Positions 1 to 12,497 of a stretch of 64,000 bases of DNA are shown piece after piece (the stretch's first letter is position 1; the number at the start of each line of letters is the position of its first letter). The position numbers and the translations under genes were made by a program. Source of the DNA: Siphonodentalium dalli (lineage: Eukaryota > Mollusca > Scaphopoda > Gadilida > Siphonodentaliidae). Below the pieces are notes generated by a model. It was not told the DNA's origin. It saw nothing but the letters and a program-made list of their open reading frames with translations, and did not search any database. The DNA lies in assembly GCA_032622095.1 (NCBI GenBank), contig CP136063.1, forward strand, positions 217,699,982-217,763,981, written 5' to 3'.

Positions 1-1600
1 ATGATGCAACCAGTTGCGTTTATATTAACGGACACATTCCCCATCATTCCCCGTATCACGCTCAGTCCGCCAAGGGTGCAGTTTATCTCCCCTGCGTATA
101 TGTCCTATGCCTTGAACCATTCGCCATTAAAGTTCGCGCCTTTCAAATAATTATATGGTTACATGCACCCGGACGCTCCGAACATGTCAAAATTTGCCTC
201 TACCCCGATGATTCAACAGCCTTTTGTAAAGATGAAGAATCAGTTAAACGTTTTTTATCACTATAGCACAGCGCTTTGGCAGAGCTTCAGGGTCAAAAAT
301 TAATATCAATAAGACAAAAGGCATACAATTTGGTAAATTCCGTGTATCAGATGATCATGCATTCGGAATTTCATGACCTGACCTGCTGACGGACCCCAAA
401 AATTACTAGGCATTTATTTCGGAAAGAACATAACCTCAGACGATATTAAATTTATGGACTTCGCGCCGATCGAATGTCCTATCACGGGAAGACAACTGTA
501 TCAAAAGTTTTCGCTTGTAGCAAACTATCGGACAAATTTTAGAGTTACCTCGCTTTTATCATGACAGATTTCAAAGACAAATGTTTCGTTTCATTTTGGG
601 ATCTAAAATTGGACTTTTCAAACGCAAAGTTCTCTTTCAAGATTGTGTTGACGGAGGCTTAGTCGTAGTCAACATTGATCTTAAAATGAAAGCCTTTCGT
701 CTGAATCATATCCGACAAGTTATTTATTCCGCAGAAGTCAAGAAATGGTTATACTTTGCCAGATATTGGCTCGGACTGCAACTAAGACATTATAATCCGA
801 TTTTATTTTCGAATTCCGCTCCACGTACATTGACCCCGTGCCCATTTTACAAGTCCTGTTTACAACAGTTTACTGTTACGTTCCATAGCTTTTACAAATA
901 TTGATCACATTAATATGAAAACATGCGATTATTACAATTTACTTATAAATAAAGATAATGTCGTTCCTAAAGTGAAACTGCGCGCGTCTGGGAACTACTT
1001 CGTCACAGTTTTATGGAACCTTTAGGAAGACATGTATCATGGATCATTTCTCACAACACCATATTGAGTCAAAGTTTATTACGCTCTTTAAATATTTCCA
1101 GAACATATAATTGTACATTTTGCCACGAAGCTGAGGCAGTATGTCATCGCTTTTTACATGGCAAATTCTTAAAATTTATCAGAAACGCTCTTTATAAACT
1201 TTTAGTCAGATTAGTTGGCGGACCACTTCGCATAGAAGCCAGATTAATTTTATTCTCGGTGAGTCCAGCTATATATGCTAACAAATTCTTTATCGCTTGC
1301 ACATCTGTGGCCATATCTACATATTTTAGCCACATATAGGCAAGTAATCTGGTCAAACAGAAACAGAGTGTACAGCCATCGAAAACACATATCTAGAACA
1401 GACATGCATCGCATTTTCTTCATGCACGATATCAAATATAGAATAAAGTCAAAGATTCCCTTTATAAATGTTCCATGATCACTGATCATTATTTGCAAAA
1501 TTTGGCGATGAAAACAAATTGGAATATTTATTTTAAAATACTTTATATTAGTATATATTTCAGGTTGCATCGTGCGTGTGTGTTTGGATTGCTGTGTTGT
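1..1600 (+). pseudogene. LINE ORF2, 3' portion (decayed, truncated by window edge)
   Basis: Remains of a non-LTR retrotransposon polymerase running off the left edge. Around 60-95 the forward strand reads SVRQGCSLSPL, the conserved RT block before the catalytic aspartates. Around 195-225 it reads LYPDDSTAF, the catalytic YADD box with alanine replaced by proline. Further on, at 581-900, comes a stretch resembling the post-RT thumb/connector of L1/Tx1-type ORF2 (KVLFQDCVDGGLVVVNI, then WLYFARYWLGLQLR). At 1013-1340 a CxFCHEAE...H stretch corresponds to the cysteine/histidine motif near the ORF2 C-terminus. The order matches a LINE ORF2, but the blocks lie in different frames with stops, so it is a pseudogene. 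The L1/Tx1-like clade is inferred from the C-terminal pattern. The 3' end near 1600 is approximate; no poly-A or target duplication was seen. Confidence 0.75.
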
Positions 1601-3150
1601 GATGTCTCAATGTTTTAATGTCGTGATGCTGTCCCGTTATATTGTACGCGTATCCGTTTCGTCTTCCTTTGTAATATGTTTGCACGCGTCTTTCGTCTTC
1701 AACTGTATTGTGTTTTCTTAATACAGATCATGTCGACGATGATGAAACTATGGAGTCTGACAGGCCGGTTGCCACGTTTGTTTCCTAGTGAAACTTGGTC
1801 AGTCATATCCTCTGAAAACTGATGATCATAGAAACTGAGACGACATGAAAATAAAACAATAAAACAAAAATCATATAAGCCAGGGGCACGGGTTGGTCGC
1901 AACTGCTTCGATTTCGATGGAGTCGCGATTGGGCAGGCTCTATCTCGGTGTCGCCTCACTTCCATGCAGTGCCATATTTCTTGGAGACACGTTTACAGGT
2001 GAGAATGGCCTTTTTTGGAACCATCACTTCAAACCCGGTGTTCAATTTTAATGTAGAATGACGTAACTTGGGACGGCTCACTTTTGATTAAACTTTCGTG
2101 AACATTTGTAATATTTAAAATTTGTCCAAATTTTCACTAATAATCACTAATCATAAAAACATCACTTAAGAACCGATATTTCCTGGCGTTTACATTATAA
2201 GAAGGGCCTTTCCGTAACCACTCCCTCCCAATCCGATTTTATGTTGGATTCGAAATAAATTGATTCCGCCCACCTACCGATATAAAATAATCAAATTGTC
2301 AGGGGTGGAAGAGGAATTCTGCCAACTCTCAGTCCGTTAACTGAATTCTCGCTTGGTTCGTAGTTATGTGATTACCATTGATTCATTTGTAGGAATGTTT
2401 AGCTAATATAAGTTCAACAAACAGCCATACATATAAAGGCTTAATTGTTGGACTTGTATTAAGGGGGAGACGCACGTTTTGCATAAATCGAACAACAAAT
2501 GGGAAGAGACTTTCAAACAAAGAATTTCTCTGGATCTATCTGGCGAAAAATCTTGAATTTCATATATCATCATCATCATTGTATATTAAATGAGAGCAAT
2601 TATTAAGATACGATCAAACATGGATTTTACTACATTTGAGAGGTTGAAAATATTGTTTTCTTTTTTGCCCCTTTCGGTACAAAGAACTGCTAGAATAATT
2701 AATAATTTCACACAATACTCCAATCACAAAATAGCGCATTTGTCTTGGCTCTACGAGAATAGGCTTCATTAGTATCATACTGTTATAAGTTATATTTTTA
2801 ATTGCATAATATAACATCATACGGTCATATATACCCCCATATATTATATTAATGAAGAATAAAGCAGTCACAAATATTCCAGCCCAAAACAGATGTTGAT
2901 ATGCAGCGAGGTCCACTCGAGCAGGGAGATATCAACTATAATTATGCCACAGTGTCAAGACATATTCTGGTCAGCTTTAACTTGGTTATGGACCCATGAC
3001 CCAGGACTCATCTCAGTTCAATATTTCATTGATCAACAGGCATGACATGAACATTCTGAAATATAGAAAATGATTTATGGGTAGTTGCCTTACTATAATT
3101 GAATATAATCAGTAATTTCGTGAATCAAGAGAAATTAACTCTCGTAGCAT
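1601..3150. other. No gene recognised
   Basis: AT-rich sequence with only short reading frames of no recognisable family. A possible short ATG-led frame at 2590-2772 has no supporting motif or second copy in the window. Confidence 0.5.
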
Positions 3151-3152
3151 GA

Positions 3153-3506
3153 TCTTGAGATATATCATGGATACACGAATTGAACTTTTGAAAACAAATA
3201 TAATGTAAGTTCTTTGTATCGAAAACAGTGAAATTTTAAATATTTGTCATACCATAAGAGTAACGTAAATGAGGTTATAATATTCAATTGGCTGATGGTT
3301 CTTAAACAATGTGCCACAATAATCGTTTGTACCAAATTTCACAATGGAATTCCTGACAGATTTGAGAAAATTCATTTTGAAATACCAGGACATAACTAAG
3401 AATTATATTCCCGGAGTTATTATTTCGACTTTATAAGGTCAAAACTTCAAAAAGAGATCCCAGGTTTTGTACTAGTGGAATATACATATCTACGGGCGTT
3501 ATCCAG
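3153..3506 (+). repeat. Dispersed repeat family A, copy 1
   Basis: About 350 bases that recur in the same orientation at 10772-11131 with roughly 80 percent identity by eye. Both begin CTTGAGATATATCATGG and share ACCAAATTTCACAATG and TGAAATACCAGGA. No terminal repeats or coding capacity were seen, so the class is unknown. Confidence 0.75.
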
Positions 3507-4906
3507 AGTAGTGATTCGTGACATCATCCATGGAAACTTAGACTAAGTTGAGTATAGTGTGGAGAATGCACAAGTCAACTTCCTTATGTAATTAACCTGG
3601 CTTTATGTGGTAAAGGCAATATTAAAGTGGATTTGAATTCAGTTCCATGTATTATTTTAGGATTGACTTGTTTCCAGCTTTAAATTTTCCGGAATCTGAT
3701 AATAAAGAGGATTTTCAAATTTAAAGAGCGTTTCGCTTTTTGAAAAATAAATAAATGCTCATATGAGGACATTTTTCACCAGATTCATCTGAAATTTGGT
3801 ATACAAGTCTTAAATGACATTATCTTCCTAAAATATTCCACATATGGTGCACATATATCAAGATAATTGCTATTTTAAGATGTCAATAATTAACACTGAA
3901 CTCTATGGGGATAATCAGCATTGTTCTATACTTGATCACTGGTGGTCTTTTTCAACTATTTGTCGTGAAATTTGACACATATGATTAAAATGGTATTCTG
4001 CCTAACAATAGCATATAAAAAGTTACATAAATTTGAGCAAATGTGTTTAACCCTGAACCGATTGCATACCAGTTAGAACAATGGTAAATACCAGTACCAG
4101 TAACTTTCGCTGGTTTTTCAAATTGACAAGGAGTACAGTACATTTGTCCCGGGTTCTCAAAGAAATGCATACACATATTTCAGGTGCTGGAATGAGTTAT
4201 TGAATCCGTGATCGGCTGAATTCGAATTCACATTCTTGTTCATTAATGAACGGCCGATCATTAAGATAATTCGAACACTGAGAACTGGCAAAACATACAA
4301 CATATACAGTAGCTAGTGATACCACGTGTGTTGATTTCGATCCAAATCTAGGTGTTCAAATCCTCGAATGCTGGTCGGTCTTAGTAATCTTGGCATACAC
4401 AAAGACACAAGAAGTGGATTTGAATACACCCATCAAGCAAATACAAGAGCAAGTTCTTGAAATTAGTATTATTTTAAATAATAACAGCCCTGACAGAAAC
4501 TGGATTTAACTTTGGCTTGTGAATATGTGTGTACTACAATTAAATCAGTTCTAGAATTCAGATGTATTCAGGGTTCCAGGTTAAATTTGAGAATTTATAT
4601 GAAAAAAAAGATTATAAGCGCAATATAGCGCTTATAATTTTATATATATATAAATTAACATGTTGTATAAAGGAGTTGCAACACTACTCCATTGCTATAA
4701 TTCTGATCCATTTAGTTTACCAGAGGGACATTAATACTTACATGCATGTGTCGTTAAGTTTCAAATAACTAGACTGTTTCTTGCATTTATAAACCTAGTT
4801 TATATATGGCCCATATTAATTCCCGCATTTTTGTCTGCAAGACAAAGCCAAAGTGATAGAATAAAGTTAGATTATATATATATTTATTTTATATTTCTGT
4901 TGGGAG
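3507..4906. other. No gene recognised
   Basis: AT-rich intergenic sequence. It includes a short AAAGAGCGTTTCG match near 3725 that also occurs in the 7-kb foldback element (50.5 and 53.5 kb). Nothing else is supportable. Confidence 0.5.
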
Positions 4907-5215
4907 AAAAGGCTTGCATCTTTAAAGACACGGTTGGCCTTGGCGGTGGGTATCCTGTGAAAATATCTCCGCCCGTCAAAAACCGCCACAAACAGAAAGA
5001 ACATCAAAATGTAGATAGACTTTGACCGTATACAAATAAGAAATATCGCATAAACAGTATGTTATGGTCATATGTTTGACCATTGTTATGTAAACAAAAG
5101 CATAAAAAGTTACTTTTCTGGTGTTTGTTTATATTATGATGGTAAACATAAAGAGCGTTCTTTGTTGGTGAATACCTGATATGGAACTAATAAAGAGCGT
5201 TTATGCCATTTGTGT
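4907..5215 (+). repeat. Dispersed repeat family B, copy 1
   Basis: Recurs in inverted orientation at 19640-19945 at roughly 75 percent identity. Shared blocks include TTGGCGGTGGGTAT, GTTATGTAAACAAAAGCA and two copies of AATAAAGAGCGTT-like sequence. Short pieces of the same family lie near 39628-39690 and 62310. Class unknown; coding frames are not conserved between copies. Confidence 0.7.
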
Positions 5216-5320
5216 GTGATTAGCCAGTAGCATTGTGCTGTCTTCTGTAACACAATCAGGCTCTTGTTTAGGTAAAATATAGTATGTCTTTATGATAACA
5301 TGCTGTTTACGCGATGGTCA

Positions 5321-5355
5321 TCTATTATATATTTTGAAAGATCTGTGTATGTGTT

Positions 5356-5386
<31 letters not shown>

Positions 5387-6192
5387 TTGAAATCGATGGA
5401 CTCGAAAACGACTAAGCCAATTTCGATGAAATTTGGTATTTTAGGATATTTTCGGCCGGAGACGAACATAGGCATATTTATTTGTCCGTGCGAGGTCAAC
5501 TTTTCACGTGCGGAGGTCAAATCTATTTTTACGCCGTTTTTGCGCTAATATATTTCAGTTCGGTGCTCACAAATCGATTCGATATAGCGCGAATAATAAA
5601 TTGCCAGTCATATAATTTGCACGGTTAGAATCTGTGTGGCTTCATCTTTCCAACGATATATAATATGTATGTATCCGTTTTAGTTATCTGCCTCAATTAT
5701 TAGGTACAAGTGGTACGATGCTTTTATCAGGATAAAATCAATGCGTAATTTCTATGACGTCGTCAGAGGTCATAAAGTTAGATTACGTTAACTCTCACCC
5801 TGCCGATGCATTTGACTGTGTCGCGTTAACTCATCACCGGCCGAGGTATCCGCAAATGACATTGGGCTATATATCACGGTAACGGGTGTAGCTATCGACT
5901 TGAAATTTGGTATGTGAATGTATCTTGCCCCGGATACGAATTTTATCGGGTCGCCGAGCACGTGTGACGCCAGCTTCGCGCATGCGCAGACGAGATCTCG
6001 GAAACGGGTTGAGATATTGACTTTAAATTTGGTATGTGAATGTATCTTGCCCCGGATACGAATTTTATCGGGTCGCCGAGCACGTGCGACACCAGCTTCG
6101 CGCATGCGCAGACCAGATCTAGGAAACGGGTGGAGCAATCGACTTGAAATTTGGTTTTTTAATAGCCCGGACGAAGTCGGGTCACCTTCTAG
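5321..6192 (+). mobile_element. Non-autonomous Helitron-like element, tandem copy 1
   Basis: Starts with TC (TCTATTATATATTTTG) after an A and ends CTAG. A GC-rich hairpin (CCCGGAC, loop GAA, GTCGGG) ends 11 nt before the 3' end. These are the termini of Helitrons: 5' TC, 3' hairpin, CTRR, insertion between A and T. A (GT)n tract sits about 40 nt from the 5' end. Inside, at about 5896-6141, a unit of about 122 bp is duplicated in tandem. There is no Rep/helicase coding, so it would depend on an autonomous partner. Its last base abuts the first base of copy 2 with no spacer. Confidence 0.8.
5350..5388. repeat. (GT)n microsatellite in Helitron copy 1
   Basis: GT/TG tract just inside the 5' end. 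The equivalent tract in copy 2 is at 6216-6260, so it belongs to the element. Reading frames across it are low-complexity artefacts. Confidence 0.9.
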
Positions 6193-6223
6193 TCTATTAT
6201 ATATTTTGAAAGATCTGTGTGTT

Positions 6224-6263
<40 letters not shown>

Positions 6264-7066
6264 AAATCGATGGACTCAAAAACGACTAAGCCAATTTCGA
6301 TGAAATTTGGTATTTGGATGTGTTTTCGGCCGGAGACGAACATAGGCATATTTATTTGTCCGTGCGAGGTCAACTTTTCACGTGCGGAGGTCAAATCTGT
6401 TTTTACGCCGTTTTTGCGCTAATATATTTCAGTTCGGTGCTCACAAATCGATTCGATATAGCGCGAATAATAAATTGCCAGTCATATAATTTGCACGGTT
6501 AGAATCTGTGGCGTGTCCTCTTTCCAACGATATATAATATGTATGTATCCGTTTTAGTTATCTGCCTCAATTATTAGGTACAAGTGGTCCGATGCTTTTA
6601 TCGGGATAAAATCAATGCGTAATTTCTATGACGTCGTCAGAGGTCATAAAGTTAGATTACGTTAACTCTCACCCTGCCGATGCATTTGACTGTGTCGCGT
6701 TAACTCATCACCGGCCGAGGTATCCGCAAATGACATTGGGCTATATATCTCGGGAACGGGTGTAGCTATCGACTTGAAATTTGGTATGTGAATGTATCTT
6801 GCCCCGGATACGAATTTTATCGGGTCGCCGAGCACGTGCGACGCCAGCTTCGCGCATGCGCAGACGAGATCTCGGAAACGGGTTGAGATATTGACTTTAA
6901 ATTTAGTATGTGAATGTATCTTGCCCCGGATACGAATTTTATCGGGTCGCCGAGCACGTGCGACACCAGCTTCGCGCATGCGCAGACCAGATCTAGGAAA
7001 CGGGTGGAGCAATCGACTTGAAATTTGTTTTTTTAATAGCCCGGACGAAGTCGGGTCACCTTCTAG
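6193..7066 (+). mobile_element. Non-autonomous Helitron-like element, tandem copy 2
   Basis: Nearly identical to copy 1 (872 versus 874 bases) and joined directly to it. It begins TCTATTATATATTTTG and ends with the same hairpin and CTAG, followed by T at 7067. The flanks of the dimer are therefore A (5320) and T (7067), as expected for one Helitron target. It carries the same (GT)n tract and the same internal duplication (about 6770-7015). Confidence 0.8.
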
Positions 7067-7259
7067 TGGTATATATGAACGGAACTGTATGCGTTTTAAT
7101 GTTTTCTGTTTACGGTGTTTGGAACAAATATGAATATTTTCGACAATTAAGGCCGCACGTGCCTTTAAAAGTGCATTACAAATACTGACATAGTATGATA
7201 TGCTGATATGAATTTGGTCACTCAAAACATTCTTCCTCGTCCACGAACTTTGTACGTAT

Positions 7260-7496
7260 TACCACTTGATTTTTGAGTTATCCATCTTCATACGCAATTT
7301 TGTCCGAGAGCATCCGTTTGACCACGTGTTTCTGGGCCACATATTATTACACAACTCGAGAAATAACAAACTTCAGAAATCGATACATGATCACTCTGAG
7401 CTTTGATGGGTGTGTTCCTCGACTCGAATCAAATATTGCTTACCACAGAAGCCAAAGAAATAGTAATTTAGGAGCGTCTGATCGGATTGAGTACCT
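7260..7496 (+). mobile_element. TTAA-flanked MITE family C, 5'-truncated copy
   Basis: Matches the 3' half of the complete copy at 36204-36638. It shares GAGTTATCCATCTTCAT, CTCGACTCGAATCAAATATT and the terminus GGATTGAGTACCT followed by TTAA (7497-7500). The left half is missing. Confidence 0.75.
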
Positions 7497-7867
7497 TTAA
7501 ATTTCAAAATTTAGTTCTATACTTCTGGTGTGGAATCGCGGTGACGTTCATGCAGGGTAGCCACAGGGAAGGGCTGCTAAGTGCACCTCCACCCTTGAAC
7601 CAGATAATATTTCGAGTCCGGGAAACTATACATTTGCACCATTGGGTTGCAATTCTTCAGTGGTTACTCAAGATTTCGAACTGTTAGAAATCTCCAATCC
7701 AACAACTCCAACCGATCGAAACTTCTCAACTGATTGCCATTTAACTCCATAAGTTCAACTATACTGGGATCATCATGAACTTTAGCACCTTGGAAAGAAG
7801 ATTAGAGTGAATAATTTGGTGAGAATCGCCACTGTCACAACGTGTCTGTGGAAACCGATAATCCTTC

Positions 7868-8320
7868 AGGTTACACTGGTGTAAATACTATAGCCAGCTC
7901 CCCCTGCGGTTGCGGGAGGAGTATAGAGTTTCACAGTTAAAACACTCTGGGCTGTGATTGGTTGCATGAATTAAATGTAAACTGTTGACAAAAATTCAAG
8001 GAATCATTCTCCCACAAACTTCATTTGCCAAGAGGCCCATTCATTAAAGGTGAAGTCTGTTGTGGCTGTTTAGAAATTTTAAGTGTGATTGAAAAAATGA
8101 CAATATTTTTTTAGTGCGGAACTGACCCTAGTCATGAAAAAACGAAAATTTGAAGTGGATTCCCTGCTAGACGGTGTTGATTTTTTTATTGGGAAAGTTT
8201 CCACAGATGTCAAGCTCACATAATCCGAAGGCAGTTTGAACAGTTTCCATTTGACCTCTGATGCAGATCAACAAACGTTAACATTGAAGCCTATGGGAAA
8301 TATTTACACCAGTGTAACCT
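7868..8320. mobile_element. MITE with 20-bp TIRs
   Basis: AGGTTACACTGGTGTAAATA at 7868 is mirrored by TATTTACACCAGTGTAACCT ending at 8320. The 453-bp element has no coding capacity. The target duplication is too short or decayed to assign a superfamily. Confidence 0.7.
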
Positions 8321-8833
8321 TCATATCGACATTCATGCACTTCGCCTATTCTCAGGGACGTAACTCTAAAAACAGTTATTATTAATGACTAATACATGTA
8401 CTGACCTTACTATAAAGCTACTCTTGTTAAGAGGATAAACATAACGCATAAAAAGAAAGAACATATTGGCATTACACAAACATGTCACGAAGAGCCGTAG
8501 AAGACAGATGCGTTTAGTATGTGTAAACTATACAATCCTGTGTTGATTCTCATCCCTTGCTATCAACACCAGCCGTTGTTGGAAACAGAATGATATATAG
8601 CGAAATGAAGAATTATACTTGGAAGTTTAACTACCTCGCTTCAAGTAAGCGCTATTATTGTAAGAAATCTAAATATTTGACACCGAATTTTCGGTTTATA
8701 ATTTACTAACAGGTTCGCCGGTCACTTGCGGCATTCTCAGAAACATGACTAAGTGAGAGTATAAGAGCGTATATGAGCAAGGACACGGGCGCATGCGAAA
8801 TTGGACACGATTTGACCCGTCCAAAATACTCCC

Positions 8834-9843
8834 CGGACAAAAGTAGGGTAATGTGGGGCATAATGCGACACATTAGACCCCATCATGCCACTAAAATCGA
8901 TGGAAGGGCACACATTATTAGACTAAAAGTTAGATAAATATTACCACTATATATATTAATACTCGCACTTGCCTGGGAAGCACCAATTTCTTAACAGCAT
9001 TACTCCCCGTCGACGTACTCAATCTGGGTACAATGCGACACATTTGACATTACAACATCAGCATATATCGAACCTAATAAATGCAAGACGGTCTACGGTT
9101 TCTTTTCTTTTGTGGATTGAAAGAATGTATAAGCGTTATTTAAAGTCATAGCAGCAGACGAATGAGCCATTTTATTGATTTATATGGCGGGTAAAATAGC
9201 ACCATAAAGTATTGATTTCAGGAAAATGGCCGGGGTATAGGGTTAACAATAATTATTTATCTATGTCATGTTTTAATGTTTGGGAATGATCGAATATGTT
9301 TTTTTCTTTTTTTTCTTTTGAACTAAGGTTACGATAAGATTTATTTTTCCAGGTTTGATTTGCGATATGCCTAATCATATTTTTTTCTCGTACTGGTTGT
9401 ACCCGAGTGTCGCATTATGCCCCACAACCAGACAACCTGTCTCTCCCCCAAATATGAGTGAATGTGAATAACCGATGTACATAGAACTGATCAACTTACT
9501 ATATATCTCGTCTTACTTTACCAAAATACGCATGTAGCTTTGGTTGTAGTGGTAAGATGTTCCCGTTTTAACATGTACTTAAGACCTACCGGAAGTTATA
9601 AACCATTCAAAAAGGGGGTCACCAAATGTGGGTACCCCTACTCCGGCGTTTCGCATGTGAAATTAAACAGTCATAATGATGTCGGTCCAATTGGGATGTC
9701 CACTTCTATGATTGGTCTTACTAAAATAATAAATGTGCGATTCAACTTCAGTCATGGAAAAATCATATGGCCTGATAACGACTGTCTGTCGCATTATGCC
9801 CCGCGTCGCATTATGCCCCACATTACTCCGCCAGTTTTACCCG
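8834..9843. mobile_element. TIR element with repeated GCATTATGCCCC motif
   Basis: Left end has GTAATGTGGGGCATAATGCG (8850 onward). The right end carries its complement twice, in tandem, at 9788-9825. A further internal copy lies at 9409-9425 and a diverged one near 9030. The TIR seems to extend outward (GGACAAAAGT against its complement near 9840). About 1 kb, no recognisable transposase, so probably non-autonomous. Repeated subterminal copies of one motif are usual for transposase-binding sites; the superfamily is not assigned. Confidence 0.65.
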
Positions 9844-9869
9844 ATTTAACCTTGAATGGACTATTTTGA

Positions 9870-10771
9870 AGGTCAAGATCAGGTCCTGATCACGATTTGA
9901 TAAAGGCGAATTTTTGTATACATGTAATTGAAGATCAACTAAACTCCAACATTGTATAAATATCACGGACATTAACTAATACTGAAGTTATAAATCAGAA
10001 ACCAGCTGGGACGAACAGTCGGTAGACAGACATGCTGATTTTTGTATGAAACGACTGAGTTCTGGTTATCTTTTTTTTTTTTTTTGTTTAAAGTAACCCG
10101 GAGCTTTTACGGACCAGTCTTATCGGCTGAGCACCCGTCAGAGGTACACACCCTTACCACTGTGTAGGAACGGAAGTGAACGATGTATCGCGGTAATCGA
10201 ACATAAATAAAAGTCGCTCGCCTCAGCTTGACTACGGTACGTATATTTTCGTCTTTCCCGCCAATTGTGTCAAAATCCCAGCCCGGGTGCCAACCTGCCT
10301 CGATGAGGGGTATGTTTCGCTACATTTTCGTACTAATTTCGTTTCAGTACCGTGTCTAGTTCTCTCGTAAATCAAGTTTAAACCTCATATTTTCGTGCTA
10401 AAAACACGTCACGTTTGCGATCAAAAGCACATTTTTCAAACTATACCACGTCTTATTTTATAACAAAGACATGTTTTGGATGCCTTAATATCCCATTGAA
10501 AGCCACGCTTAGCGTTTGTCCCCGTTTCATGTGTTTTCCCGAAATACGAGCCCGATTTCAAAGCGTGGTGCTCCAACATAATTGAACGCACGGTAACATT
10601 TGACAAAAAAACATTGAACGCACGGTATTTTTTTTTTATTATTTGTATTGAACGCACGGTAAACATTCGATTACACCATGTAAAATGCCTTACACTTAAA
10701 CATTTTTGTATATTTGAGTGAAAACTGAATCTCTAGTATTAAAATAGATTATAGACCACCAATAACAAACA
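9870..10771. other. No gene recognised; T-run and a triplicated 15-mer
   Basis: Holds a poly-T run near 10071-10085 and three direct copies of ATTGAACGCACGGTA at 10581, 10613 and 10647, spaced 32 and 34 bases. No coding region is supportable. Confidence 0.6.
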
Positions 10772-11131
10772 CTTGAGATATATCATGGATATATGAACTG
10801 CACTTAAAAACAAATCTATTTTACATAAGTTCTTTTCCGGAAAAATAGCGCAATTTTAAATAGTTGTCATGCCATAAAAGTAATGGAAATTAGGTTATAA
10901 TATCAAATGTGTTGATTGTTCTTAAAAATTGTGCCACAATAATCGCTTGTACCAAATTTCACAATGAAATTCCTGACAGATTTGGAGAAATTCCATTTTG
11001 AAATACCAGGAAATAACTAAGAAATATATTCCCAGCGTTATTATTTCGACTTTATGATGTTCCCTGTCCAAACTTCAAAATGTTCCCAGGTTTTATATTG
11101 GTGGAATATGATCTCTACGGGCTTTATCGAA
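10772..11131 (+). repeat. Dispersed repeat family A, copy 2
   Basis: Second copy of the repeat at 3153-3506, same orientation, with scattered substitutions and small indels. Confidence 0.75.
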
Positions 11132-11371
11132 ATTGACGTTGACGAAATTAGTTCTACATATTATACACATGTACGCGGTTGCAGGGTGTTTTTCCCCCCG
11201 AAATTTGATCAGAAATGGCAATCACTTTGAAAATTTCTAAGTATGAATGGTGCCAATCGGGTTGAACATGTTTGGGTACAATCTGGACACTCACAGTCTT
11301 CAATTCTATGTCTCGGACTTGGAGCCTTGGAGTATGGCACAGGGGCCTGTAACGCGCTCCGCCCCCTTTTG

Positions 11372-11481
11372 CGCTGCCCATATACGCCGATTCTATATAA
11401 GCGCCTGCTTCACGTTAATGGTAGTATTATAGAGACAAAGGGAACTGTAGTTATTCACCTTTTTACCATCGCTCGGCAATC
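11372..11481 (+). repeat. Dispersed repeat family D, half copy
   Basis: Matches the left arm of the palindrome at 57140-57247: both have GCGCCTGCTTC.CGTTAATG and TTTTACCATCGCTCGG. Here the mirror arm is absent, so only half of the foldback remains. Confidence 0.65.
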
Positions 11482-11925
11482 GGACAACTTTAGCCCATTC
11501 ACACCAGTAATGTTAACGATATAGCCACGGGTGTATCGGCGAAGAATTCATCTTTCAATCAATACCACAAACTCCCATCAGAACCATTCATATACATAGC
11601 ATTTGATAACTTTTTAACCACCGAATATTGTCTCCGAAGAGCGTAAATTTCCAGTTTGATCCGACTCAGTAGCAAAGGCGGATATGTTTCTCTAAATTCA
11701 CCACCACACAGCTTACTATCATTAAAAATCGGTCAACCGATCAACTAAACATCTGGAGCTCAGTGATTTCTTGTCGGCTAATAATTTATTTACTCATACA
11801 AATCAACACATCGTCCGTAAACAATTTTTTAAGAGGCGAAATTTGTCGATAATTCTAATTTTGTTTTCAATATTTGTTTTTACGATTCACGCAGCTCCTG
11901 GTGAGAGATTGTGAGAGATCAGTGA
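11482..11925. other. No gene recognised
   Basis: AT-rich sequence without recognisable repeats or coding motifs. Confidence 0.5.
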
Positions 11926-12051
11926 GGGAGATAGAGCGACGGGTGGATAGTGTGAATGAGAGAGAGAGAGAGAGGGAGAGAGAGAGAGGGATTGAGAAAA
12001 CGTGAGATGGATAGAGAGAGAGCTGACGGGAGACACGGATAGAGAGTGAGA

Positions 12052-12104
<53 letters not shown>

Positions 12105-12175
12105 GCAGGTGGATAGTGAGAGAGAGGGATGGACAGATAGTGAGATGGATATATATAGAGCAGGAGGGAGAGAGA

Positions 12176-12207
<32 letters not shown>

Positions 12208-12390
12208 GGGGCAGGTGGATAGTGACAGAGAGATGGGGAGAGGGTGAGATGGATATAGAGAGCTGGAGGGAGGGATGGATGGAGGGAGTGAGCGTGAGAT
12301 GGACAGATGGAGCTGGAGGGAGGGAGGGAGGGAGGCAGGCGAGAGAGTGTGTGTGAGATCGGGATACATATACACACACACACACAGGAA
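11926..12390. repeat. GA-rich and GT microsatellite tract
   Basis: Long purine tract dominated by GAGA with interspersed GTGTGT and GGATAGTGAGAG phrases, ending in a CA run near 12373. The Ser/Leu/His-rich open frames on the minus strand here are low-complexity artefacts. Confidence 0.95.
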
Positions 12391-12497
12391 CATAGCTGTT
12401 GACACGTCTCTCGAAACCCTGGAGCACAATGTGAGCTTATCTCACACGGGTATATAAGATCCACGAAAAAACCTAAACATTCGAACCTAGCTTGTTT

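Noticed and set aside
4340-4400. tRNA or SINE head from GTTCAAATCC
   Set aside because: Only a B-box-like string; no A box at the right distance and no cloverleaf.
5788-7225. Proteins of 120-190 residues across the Helitron copies
   Set aside because: They span the internal duplication and GT tract, repeat in both copies, and have no family motif; the element is non-autonomous.
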